A stretch of DNA of 11,668 bases from Asterionellopsis glacialis (GCA_014885115.2 WKLE02001687.1:1-11668), one strand, 5' to 3'. Numbered from the stretch's first letter, positions 1 through 8,719 are shown. Translations and numbers: made by a program. The notes: generated by a model from the letters alone, not told the origin.

Positions 1-312
1 AGTAAAATAAAACTGAGGTAAGAAATGAGTTGGTGTAAAGTCTGGTAAAAAAAATCTACGCAAAAAAGTGTAGAAAATGTACTAAGCAGTGCCATGGTGG
101 AGAGCAAGAGACAAATCAATGACAAAAAACATTGACGCAATGACGATTCGTATGGCATCTCAATGTTATGACAAAAGCAAGAGCCAAAAAAAACATTGCA
201 ATACATTCTTCAACAGGATGAATTTCAAAAATTGAAGGACATGACTGGTCATGAAACAAATAATGATGTTGTAAATAAATAAATTGTTTGTAATGTCAAA
301 AATTTTATGGAG
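1..312. other. A-rich stretch without a supported gene
   Basis: This stretch is strongly A-rich on the + strand and has no ORF of useful length. A short readable run begins at the ATG near 119 and includes several Lys, Met and Cys codons. It could be the eroded N-terminus of the transposase-like relic that follows, but it shows no recognisable motif, so I do not include it in that feature. Confidence 0.4.
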
Positions 313-1902
313 CATCATAGCCAACAAACAATTGGTGGTAGAAGACTTGACACATCACAGCATGCTATCAATGCAGTTTTAACTGCTGTATCTTTTTATG
401 ATCATGGTAAAGATAATGGAAGTCTACAAAACATAGCATAGGATATTGGTTCTAACCATCATGAAGTTAAAAAATCAAGGGAGTAAGCAAATGAATTGAT
501 AGAAGACAACAGGTTGCATACAAGAAAAAAAAAGTTTAAATTCAGTGCTTGGCAAATCATTTTATTTTAAATTTTTGTAGAAGTGATTTGTAATCACAAA
601 TAGACACCAGCAGATGCATTTGTATTGAAGTTACTAATCCGTATACAGAAGAAACGGAAAAAGTCAAACAAAGAATCTGACTGATAATTGGTGTGGACAA
701 TCAATATCACAAATTTGTAGAATCATTTTTTTTACTCCAAGTTCCAGCAACAAAACCAAGGCCAGACAATTGGAATGACCATTTTCTGCCAACACCTATG
801 CCTGTCTGTGTCAGAACCACGCCCAAAGTCATGTGTTGACAAAAAAAAGAGCTTAGTTCAACATTATCAATGGTCATTGTTGTCATATTTAAGGCAGCCA
901 ACTGTTAAAACAAAACTTTAACATGTGGAAGAGGACTTACTTGTGAAAAAACGGTTGCACTGTTCACAACTTCAAATGCGGCAGACTTATGTGAGGCTGT
1001 TGAACAAGATGAACAAGATTTAAGGTACAATAAAGAAAATATAAAAGTACACGTACCTAAGATCATTCCATACAAATGTACTTACGGCAGTTGTTCGGAA
1101 TGCAGTATTCTAAGAACACTACAACTTCTAGCACATCCTGTACTATCAGACAGTACAGACAAATGGTTAGTGTATGAGTGGCAGGATATGCAAAGGAAAC
1201 AGGGAACTGGGAACAGTAAAAAAAGAGACGTGAATTGGCACCATCATACTTACCTGTGACCCAAATTGTTGAGAATTTCTTAAAGTCTTTGAAAGTGTGT
1301 ATTCCTCACAATCAGGATATACAATGGATTAGAAATACAATGTTTACAAACATAGAGACAATGCCAAGTGATACACTACTTATACTTACCATTTTTAGGG
1401 CACAAATTGATCTACATGCAATTGAAACAAAAATTTCATCGCAAAATGCACATGCAGTATTGGACAATTTTGTTTGCCTTTATCAGTGTAGACTGCAAAC
1501 ATTGAGATTAAAGAGAAGAAGGAAAGAAAGTGGTTGGTGAGGAATCAATTCAAATCTACACAGTGGACATGAACCACTTCTTTGCTGAAACACTTACAAG
1601 AGGTAAAAAAATGACCACGCAATGCAGAACACCTGTCTTGACCTGATAATTAAAAAAGTATATTTCAAGAAAAAGGAGACAAGTTGAGAAAGGTAGTAGT
1701 ATGGACAGACAATTGTCCTTCACAGTATAGGTGCAGACAAAAAAATTGAGTATAGCCATGGTGGAAGAAAGACATGATGATGTTCAACTCATCCATAGAC
1801 TTGCTGCTGTAGATCATTTCAAAAGGTCGGCATGATGGATACGGAAAGCAACCTAAATGGAATAGTGGACCCTGTGTAAAGCATTTCCTGAGTATCACAT
1901 AA
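313..1902 (+). pseudogene. Decayed transposase-like gene, family not assigned
   Basis: The reading is broken across all three frames by stops and frameshifts, but the pieces lie in a sensible order. At 313-438 the frame reads GGRRLDTSQHAINAV and ends at TAG 439-441, with a further in-frame TAA soon after. At 729-920 an open stretch contains IFCQHLCLSVSEPRPKSCVD, which is cysteine-rich. At about 920-1250 the frame carries a CX4CX2C cluster (1077-1103) of zinc-ribbon type. Positions 1235-1540 are open (LAPSYLPVTQIVENFLKSL). Then come KNDHAMQNTCLDLIIKK (around 1610-1660), WTDNCPSQYRC (1702-1734) and GRHDGYGKQPKWNSGPC (before the TAA at 1900-1902). The TDNCPxQYRC run looks like an acidic catalytic motif of a DDE-type nuclease, and from memory similar proteins recur as repeats in diatom genomes. 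The transposase assignment is inference. No terminal repeats were found. Confidence 0.55.
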
Positions 1903-2159
1903 GTTTGCATACCTGTCTCCTTTCACGTCTGTGTTGGATGGCCAGTTGATTGTTGCTAGTTTTTTGGGTGCTGCCATTCATTTGATACCATCACCATCGT
2001 GATGGATTTTGTTTATTTTTGACCCGCTTCTATGCAAGGGTTTTTCAACCACTCTTTGGGATGTTGAAAATGTCATTTTATTTTTGTCTTGGCAAACTGG
2101 TGTCCTGGCCAAAAAGGAAAATTGTGAAAAATAAGGCTGTGTTGGGCTATATTTTTTTT
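1903..2159. other. AT-rich intergenic stretch, no gene seen
   Basis: This stretch follows the transposase-like relic and contains T-rich runs. No conserved coding segment or RNA gene is visible. It may be the 3' flank of the relic. Confidence 0.4.
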
Positions 2160-2228
2160 TACTTTGAGTAAAGGATGACCCATAAAAAGCTAAATTTATT
2201 TTTACTTAGAGTAAAGAATGACCTATAA
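2160..2228 (+). repeat. Direct repeat of a 26-nt unit, two copies
   Basis: TACTTTGAGTAAAGGATGAC... (2160-2185) recurs at 2203-2228 with three substitutions, 43 nt apart start to start. The second copy ends 5 nt before the TGCA that flanks the next element. It could be a remnant of a tandem array or a duplicated transposon end. No function is visible. Confidence 0.6.
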
Positions 2229-2233
2229 GAGAG

Positions 2234-2970
2234 TGCACACTTTATCAGAAAAAGAATCAGAAAAAAATATCATCTTTTTTTGCCTCCCAATATGTTATTA
2301 CTCCTCACTCAATAGGTTATTATTCCTGATTCTTTGGTTCTGGACGTCGCTCCGAAATCTACTCTTGCGGACGTCCAAAACAATCAGGTCCACAAGAAAA
2401 AGAATCAGAAAAAAGAATCAGTTTTTTTTTGGCGCGACAACTATCTGGATTCAACCAATCAAGTAGCATTCCATTTAATTGACGTTATGTTGTCTCTTTG
2501 GTCTCCTTGAGGGACTGATCAAATCAACAACAAAAAATACCAGCAACCATGCTGCTGTCATGACAAGACGACCCCTTTCAGATGACAATAAACCTCTTCT
2601 TGGCACTATTCGATTCCCCGTCCAAATTGTTAGTATTATAGTTGATTGTTGCTTGGTTTCGTTATTGTTTGATGGGCATCTGTGACAGAAAACGGAGGTG
2701 TTTGTCAAGATCACGACGCCATGATGGTATCATCGTGGGTCCTCCTCTCTGTCTGTATCCTCTGACGAAGAGGGTGAAAACATGGATGGCGCACAGGCGG
2801 CTATTTTAGAACCGCTTTTTTTGGCGCACGGATTATTCTTGTTGCGGACTCATGACCTGATTTCTGATTCTTTTGCTCGATCGCGAAAATAAAGTGTGGG
2901 GGGCAGTCTTTTTTCAGGAAAAAAAAACACTTAGTCTTCTTTTTCTGATTGTTTTCTGATAAAGTGTGCA
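2234..2970. mobile_element. MITE-like TIR element, about 729 bp
   Basis: The left end CACTTTATCAGAAAA (from 2238) matches the reverse complement of the right end (to 2966). The match resumes after one small mismatch/indel as AATCAGAAAAA, giving arms of about 27-28 nt at 2238-2265 and 2940-2966. TGCA flanks both sides (2234-2237, 2967-2970) and could be a 4-bp target-site duplication. Because TGCA, and the wider GTGCAC, is a palindrome, the arms could equally run on to 2233 and 2971. Inside, AATCAG recurs at 2255, 2382, 2403 and 2416, and its complement CTGATT at 2326, 2857, 2864 and 2945. This mirrored subterminal pattern resembles transposase-binding sites. AATCAGGTC (2382-2390) pairs with GACCTGATT (2854-2862). 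No transposase is encoded; the 60-80 codon ORFs inside look random. Superfamily not assigned. Confidence 0.6.
2342..2376. repeat. Short inverted repeat GGACGTC / GACGTCC
   Basis: GGACGTC near 2342 pairs with GACGTCC near 2370, about 20 nt apart, inside the MITE-like element. It may be part of that element's internal structure. Confidence 0.4.
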
Positions 2971-3686
2971 CGTGGTAACACACCGCGAAATGAAAACTGC
3001 CCATTATTGCCTGAAGTACACGACGAATTATTTTAGCGGAGTTTTCTGACGTTATCAATCAATGTTAGGACCTATTTAGGGACTTCTTGTCCTCGTTGGA
3101 TTCCAATAGACTTCTATTTATAATAATACAAGATTTGTACTAAGGACAACAACCAAAATCGCGAGCCAGCCTTTTCCCTGAGTAAAACGTGTGTGGTCTA
3201 TCTGTGTTGGTTTTTCCGACGAATTATCCATTATCGTCGTTGTATTGCCGAAGGTCGCGAAACCTGACGGAAGAAATGGTTTTAAGTAAGGTACTATACA
3301 TTTAGATGTGTTTGGATTCTACGTAAGTCTATATACGTAGTACAGTATTAATAATTGTTAGAACAAAAACATGCGATGGTTTCTATCAGCGACTGATACA
3401 TATTTCATTCGCGTACCATGAAATCTTTCCGGTGTATTTATATTTAGTCCTACCGGTATACACTGTACCAGGTACTCCTTATCCTTCTTCTTCGTGCGAA
3501 TAGAGATCCAGCAGTTGTCTTGACAGCACTGCACCGCAATTAGTCAAACATTTTCCACATCTAGCAACTGCTGTATCCATCTTTGTTCCGCAGGTGCCCA
3601 ATTGAGAGAATACACAGCACCAATTTTAGTTTTCCTTCATCTCATCTTGTTTGTACAATAAACTTTTACATGCAGAAGAATTGAAA
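2971..3686 (+). promoter_or_regulatory. Upstream region of the receptor-like gene
   Basis: There is no coding region here. The stretch lies between the TIR element and the start codon at 3687, so it should hold the promoter and 5' leader. Inverted repeats are CTACGTA (3319-3325) with TACGTAG (3334-3340), and CAGCAGTTG (3509-3517) with CAACTGCTG (3565-3573). An AT-rich TTTATAATAA run lies near 3116-3125. The transcription start cannot be placed from sequence alone, so the regulatory role is inferred from position. Confidence 0.35.
3670..3684 (+). promoter_or_regulatory. Possible four-codon upstream ORF
   Basis: ATG at 3670 is followed by three codons and TGA at 3682-3684, ending two bases before the main ATG at 3687. 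If the transcript begins upstream, this short ORF could tune initiation. Its own context is weak (T at -3), while the main start has A at -3 and G at +4. The effect is inference only. Confidence 0.3.
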
Positions 3687-6458
3687 ATGGCGCATAATCA
3701 AAAACTTCGTGACGATTTGTCAAAACAAATGATTGGAGAATTGAATGAAGTTGAAAAAAGATCGACCGTAGGCGCTCTTGAAGTTGCCCTACGAAATTCG
3801 ATAACTGATGGTATCGGTGCAGCAAGAGCTACTTCTCTTCAAGAAGAAAATGGACACGTAAACCAAGACACGATCGAAAACACCAAGATGAATGAAGTAA
3901 ATCAAGTACCTTCCGACGAAACGTCCTTGAGTGCACATCAAAATTTATACCTTGATTTATCAGAACAAATTGATGGACTATCTGAAAGTGAACGTCAGTC
4001 AACTATAGGGGCAGTGCAAGTCGCCTTGCAAACATCTGGTGAATGCAAGCAAGACGATCAATTGGCCAAAGATTCTGCCAAAAAAATGGCTGCAAGCGAT
4101 CCTAGTCTCGAAGGCTCTTCTCCGGTCAAGAAGCCAAGTATGATTGAAGATAAAGATGAAGTTTGCATTAATATATCTTCACAAGTGCCATCTCGTGAAA
4201 ATGGATATGATCCATTTAAGAAGGAAATCGAAAAATTAGATAATTCACGTGCAGATGATCAAGAGACTGTTCTAATGACAGAGTTAAACCGAGGAAGGTC
4301 AGTTCCGGGTGCTGTACGGGTTCGAGGAATAGAGAATTCCAGCAATCGATCTGTTCAACGGCATCATGAGGATGTACATCTAGTAAACGGACAAGAAGAA
4401 CTTCTTCAAGATTCAGCTGCAATAGCTGAAATTGTTGATTACGATGATTTGGAAAGAGAAATTCGTGAGGCGATTGTGCAAAATACTACAAGAGCTCAAG
4501 TTGTTCCCTCTACTGAACACGAGGACAAGAGGAAAAGATTGTTGATTGCTTGTCTTTCTTGCTTTGCAATTGTTATGGTCATCGTAACTGGTGTCGTATC
4601 TTCGAGTGTGGTAAAGACGAATGAATCCGAGGATGAAATATCATCACAGCCTTCAGTAGTCCCGTCTTTCAGTCCCACTACAACGCCCTTGCCAACTCTT
4701 GTAACTGCTCAAGAAAGTGGTATCATCCGTTGTGGAATAATGGAAGCTAATCCACAGATTGGGGTTACGATGAACATGGAAAAAGACTTGTGCCGTGCTA
4801 TCGCAGCGGCTGTCTTCAATGGTAATTCTAGCAAATTACAAATAGTCAATGCCAGCCTCGAAGAACGACTTCCACTTCTCAATGACAAAAAGGTTGACTT
4901 CTTTGTAGGAATTGATTATAGTATGCAACGTGAGGTGCACGACGTAAGTTGAAGTATCACAAGCAATTTTTTCCCCTATGCATGCATGCTTCTGCTTACT
5001 AACTTGAAATACTCTCATTATACGTACACTCTTGCTTTCTACTCTCGCCTCCAAAATATTTCAAAAGAACAATCTTGGAAAAGGCTTTTCTTTTTCTACG
5101 CCTTTCCTTTACGAGGGTATGACGTTTGGAGGTGTTCCAGAATTTGTAGATTGTGCAGAAAACACAGATACACTTTTCGGCTTATGCAGAGGATTACGAG
5201 TTTGTGCTATTGAAGGCACGACATTTCTGGAAAGATCTCGAGACTTGTTACCTGATGTGAATGTTATTGGAGTAAATGACAGTGCTATTGTTACGGATTT
5301 CCTCAATGGAAGGTGCAATGTTGTTGCAGGTATAGGATATTCTGTCCAAGCATTCAAACCCTATGCAGAAAGTGTAACCAATCGAAGCTATTCCGTGGGG
5401 AAGTATAAGTTTTCCAAGATTGCTCTTACGATAGCAACAAGACAAGATGATCCTCAATGGTCAGATTTCATCAATTGGATTCTTCAAGCTTTACTAGCAG
5501 CCGAAGAACAGAACATCACCAAGAGTAACGCTGAAGCATTCCCAAATACAATGGTGTTTGGCGAACAATACAAGCGTATGTTTTCTGCTGCTATTGGAGA
5601 AGCTGGGAATTATGCAGAACTGTATGAAACGCATCACAAACATACTCCTCGGGAAGGATTGAATCTTCTCAATAATGGTACTACAGGGTTGGTCACTCCC
5701 TTTCAGTTTGGGCCTCTCGTCCAGTCGAAGGGACCTCTACCTGTTTCAGGTTCCACGATGGACACCATTACCAAACGGGGTGTTCTACGTTGCGGCATCA
5801 CGGCCATTGGCAGCACTGATGCATGGAAAGGTATGGATGAAAGTTATTGCATTGCCATTGCCGCAAGCCTCTTTAGTGGCAATGCTACCTCTAGAATTAC
5901 ATATGTCAATCGCAGTACTCCCGAAGAAGGTTTCGAGTTACTTCATAACAGAGACGTCGATGTCCTGGCTGGTGTTCCACTAACACTAGAAGCAGATGTT
6001 TTTGAACCGACAACAAATATTGGTTACAGCTTTTCTCAACCATTCTTTTACCCGACGTAAGTTGATTCGTCGTTAGTTTACGATTTCGATATAATTGCAT
6101 CTTGTATACATTAACTTATGGGTTATTTTTTAATCCACTCTCAATATATAGAGTGCAAGCACCAATTGCCATAGCAACACGAGAAGATGATCCTCAGTGG
6201 ACATCTTTTGTAAATTGGATAGTTCAATGTTCGTTTTTTGCAGAAGAATATGAAATGACTCAACGTCGTTCCAATGAGTTACCGGCTGTCAATTTATTTG
6301 GTAGTGACTACAAAGAGATGTTTCGTCATGCTATTTCTGCTGTAGGCAATTATGCTGAAATATATGAAAAGAATCTGGCGGACAAAATTCCTCGGCAAGG
6401 GAGGAATCTCCTGAATGCGATGCCATATGGACCGCAGCATTTCTCTCTCTTTATATGA
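3687..6458 (+). CDS. Single-pass membrane protein with tandem AapJ-like PBP2 domains
   Basis: The gene is joined from 3687-4943, 5068-6056 and 6152-6458: 2553 nt, 850 residues, all junctions in frame. ATG 3687 is the first in-frame ATG and has a good context (AAAATGG). Residues 1-284 are acidic and probably cytosolic. They hold a duplicated segment of about 28 residues (11-38 and 91-118) and a later SVPGAVRV. Residues 285-309 form one hydrophobic membrane span. A Ser/Pro/Thr linker (about 321-338) follows. PBP2 domain 1 (about 347-607) starts at IRCGI and carries TRQDDPQWSDFINWILQALL and GNYAELYE, features shared with bacterial general L-amino-acid-binding proteins of the AapJ/BztA type. Domain 2 restarts at LRCGI (about 659-663) and has TREDDPQW and GNYAEIYEKN (814-823), but lacks about 97 central residues. 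Several N-glycosylation sequons lie outside the membrane. Likely role: an extracellular amino-acid or small-ligand sensor; ligand unknown. No transporter gene is adjacent. Confidence 0.8.
4944..5067 (+). other. Intron 1 of the receptor-like gene (124 nt)
   Basis: The donor is GTAAGT directly after the GAC codon at 4941-4943. A perfect branch point TACTAAC lies at 4997-5003, a pyrimidine-rich run precedes the end, and the acceptor AG is 5066-5067. The join is phase 0 and links REVHD to NNLGKGFSFS, which aligns with NIGYSFSQPF of domain 2. Confidence 0.85.
6057..6151 (+). other. Intron 2 of the receptor-like gene (95 nt)
   Basis: The donor GTAAGT begins at 6057 and the acceptor AG is 6150-6151. 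A CATTAAC-like branch site lies at 6109-6115. The join rebuilds a Thr codon (AC|A) and keeps the frame into VQAPIAIATRED. The first nine bases (GTAAGTTGA) and the preceding GAC equal those of intron 1. The intron sits exactly where domain 2 lacks its central part. Acceptor choice is supported by frame; AG at 6152-6153 or 6158-6159 would not keep it. Confidence 0.7.
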
Positions 6459-6723
6459 GTTCATCAAAATAGCAGAAGAAGTGTTGTAAGTGTGCAATGC
6501 AAAACCTATGCACCATATGTTTCCAAAAAAACGAGATGATAATAGTTTGGCCTTGCCGACGCTACTGCAAATGAGTAGAAAAATCGTCCATGCATAGTTT
6601 CAAAAATATATGCCTGCAATACTATAGCTATATCTGAAAATGACCCATTATTTAAATACAGGCAGATTCCTCCCTTTCTGAGAAATTTTGTGCGCCAGAT
6701 TCTTTTCATATATTTCAGCATAA
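6350..6723. repeat. Long inverted repeat of the last exon, 60-nt arms
   Basis: Positions 6350-6409, inside exon 3 (encoding YAEIYEKN...GRNL), match the reverse complement of 6664-6723 at 56 of 60 positions; the differences are at 6381, 6390, 6394 and 6396. The spacer is 254 nt. The second arm lies at the edge of the copia relic, on the relic's strand. It resembles exon 3 far more than the equivalent part of domain 1, so it was copied from exon 3. A transcript running past the stop codon could fold into a near-perfect 60-bp stem. Confidence 0.9.
6459..6663 (+). other. 3' flank of the receptor-like gene, loop of the inverted repeat
   Basis: This is AT-rich DNA between the stop codon and the second arm of the inverted repeat. 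It probably includes the 3' untranslated region. No gene or clear polyadenylation signal was recognised. Confidence 0.4.
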
Positions 6724-8266
6724 ACATTATCGTTCACCTGTGCATCTCTCTGACTTGATTTTACATCATCAGGGTGCCAGGTTATGGTTTGTTGACTGCC
6801 GTTAACTTTCCTGTTAAGCACACAATATTATATGGGTTAATTTGAAATCCTATTGATTCTATATTTTTCTGAACTTTTCATAGTCTAATATTGAGGCAAT
6901 AAGCATGCCATATAATGCTTTAAGCATTTGCAAGTACAATATTTGACTCTTGCCTTCATGAACAAAGTAGTTATTGTAAATTCTGGGAGCTATTTGGATC
7001 AACATGTCAATTAGTTGCCCCTGAATCTTCATTACGATTTCCTCTCCTTGTTGAGGGACATCAGTCTGCACAAATGCATTTGGAATATCTAGTAGGGTCA
7101 TTATATCCCCACCATGCTTGGCCTCAATCACTCCTGTAATGAGTATTGTTTGAGTGGCAGCAGTTGGTCTTGTAGCTTCTTCTTTTGATATCTACAAATG
7201 TTGTGTGCTGCCATTGGTGCATGTCCTTGCTTTTATCCTACTATCCTTCTTTTCAGTAAAGAATATTAGACTTTTCACTGCTCTTTTCTTCTCAGTCATT
7301 GTCATATCACTGATATTGATTGGAGCAAATACCACTCTATCATGTAGTTGTTTCATTTTGCCCATAACAACATTTACTCCTCTCTCTCCAAACTTCTTGA
7401 TGCTGCAATTAAGACTGTATGTCTGAACAAAACTGTATGTTTGGGCATCATTCAGACCTTCTAATTTAAAGTTAAGTTGACACATAAGCATGGCTATAAC
7501 ACTGGCCGTGTTGCAGGAGTTGTACTTGGTGTTCTGGGGTACTGCATGGAGATGATGGTATCTTTGATTGGGTCTGTTAATTCTTGTTGAACAATGCAGA
7601 CTTGGATTGTCTGCATTTGTTTCACTTTCTGCTATACTAGGTTCATAGTTGCTTTCCTGTTCATTAGGGGGCTGATTGTCATGACCATCATTGATGCAGC
7701 CATCTTGTGATTCTTCTTTTTTTCTATTGGTTGTAATTCACCATCCTCATTGCTGTCTTCATCCTCTGCATCATTGTCCTGATCATGTGGTGCATGAGGT
7801 GGTTGTGCTTGATTCAAAATATCTTGGAGTTCATTTTCATCCATTTTGTTGTAGTCTTGAAGGTCATCATCTTCATTTTCATTTGCTGTTAATTATCCTC
7901 ATCTTTGTTGCAGTCTTCATCTTTGAAGTTTCCATCATAATCCACTCCTGCAATCCAAGCAGAGTCAAAGGGGATTGCATTGTTTTGACCAGTGATCTTG
8001 AGGCCTTTTGGAATTCCTTCTTGCTCTGCTATTACATATACCAGTTTGATAATTGATGGTGTCACAATGCACTTTTGAGGTCCCAACATTTAACAATGCA
8101 GTTGGTTTGTAAATGCAGGAATTCATTACCATCTTGTGCATTGTCTAAAGGTTGCAAGTACAAACAAGCAAGTGACGTTGCTACATTGGTATTGGAAGTT
8201 TGTTGTGAGCTTGAATATACTCTCCTATAAAAAATTTACAATGTTGTTCATAATCCAAATTCTGTT
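6724..8266 (-). pseudogene. Ty1/copia-type retrotransposon Pol relic
   Basis: Read on the - strand from high to low coordinates, the order matches the end of a copia polyprotein. First comes a post-integrase segment (LDYEQHCKFFIGEYIQAHNK near 8266-8190, then DNAQDGNEFLHLQTN). TPSIIKLVYVIAEQEGIPKGL and IPFDSAWIAGVDYDG follow at 8089-7889, then an acidic linker (about 7900-7632). The reverse-transcriptase start (MKQLHDRVVFAPI and FFTEKKDSRIKARTCTNGSTQ) is at 7491-7192. RT motif A, LLDIPNAFVQTDVP, and LKALYGMLIASIL follow at 7131-6859. After a shift, NIESIGFQINPYN and TITWH...DDVKSS reach the edge at about 6724. Frameshifts and stops break it repeatedly. Gag, protease, integrase and RNase H are absent, so it is a dead fragment. 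Confidence 0.85.
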
Positions 8267-8280
8267 AGTGCAGAATCATA

Positions 8281-8719
8281 TGTGGACTAAATACCTTGGA
8301 GATGTGCAGTAGGCAAGTCGCGAGACTTGCCCAATGATGTCAATCAACCGTAGTATGAATGTACCATGACGTGATGATGTCACGGATGAGGATGGATAAG
8401 AACGTGCGGTGATGTGCCACGTACAAGCAAATGATGATGTCACAAAACAAAGTATATGGAATTGCACTCTGGAGCAGCATGACTCAAAAGCATGATGCAT
8501 CACACCAGAACGCGATGACGTGCCAGTCCAGCAAACTCCCATTGGCTGCCTTGGGGAGTTTGGGCCACATGGTAAAACCAAACTCCATTGGAACCAAACT
8601 CTAAGTAGATCGGCCATAGGATCCCGTACTGAAAATAGGTTGAGAAGACAAATCGGTGGATTGTTGGGTATTTTTAGAGACTACTAGTTAAAATAACTCA
8701 TAATTTAATCACTCCAACA
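8281..8719 (-). repeat. LTR-like block with bZIP-type motifs
   Basis: Read on the - strand this block starts TGTTGGAGTGATTAA (8719 downward), a common copia LTR start, and could end ...CCACA at 8281. It is less AT-rich than its surroundings. TGACGTG occurs at 8367-8373 and near 8514, and GATGTCAC twice, which look like CRE/bZIP sites. A perfect 8-bp hairpin with a GCGA loop lies at 8312-8331. GGAGTTTGG (8555-8563) pairs with CCAAACTCC (8578-8586), and CAAACTCC(C)ATTGG occurs twice. No target-site duplication was found, and the neighbouring Pol relic starts too deep within Pol for this to be its intact 5' LTR. A solo or displaced LTR is one reading; an unrelated TIR element is another. Confidence 0.35.

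Noticed and set aside
1556..1910. - strand ORFs over the first relic
   Set aside because: They are shadows of the + strand relic, which carries the recognisable blocks.
2475..2714. Overlapping + and - strand ORFs inside the MITE-like element
   Set aside because: They mirror each other on opposite strands, lack domains, and lie in a non-coding element.
3651..3686. In-frame extension of the receptor gene to a TTG at 3651
   Set aside because: It needs a TTG start; ATG 3687 is the first in-frame ATG and has a strong context.
4986..5213. A separate ORF across the exon 1/exon 2 boundary
   Set aside because: It lies in another frame over intron 1 and exon 2 and shows no domain; splicing explains the region.
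6102..6458. Exon 3 as an independent small gene
   Set aside because: Its first residues are intron sequence, and the rest continues domain 2 in frame after splicing.
8201..8207. TGTTGTG as the inner end of a copia LTR (CACAACA on the - strand)
   Set aside because: On the - strand the Pol reading (EYIQAHNK...) continues through this point, so it is internal coding.
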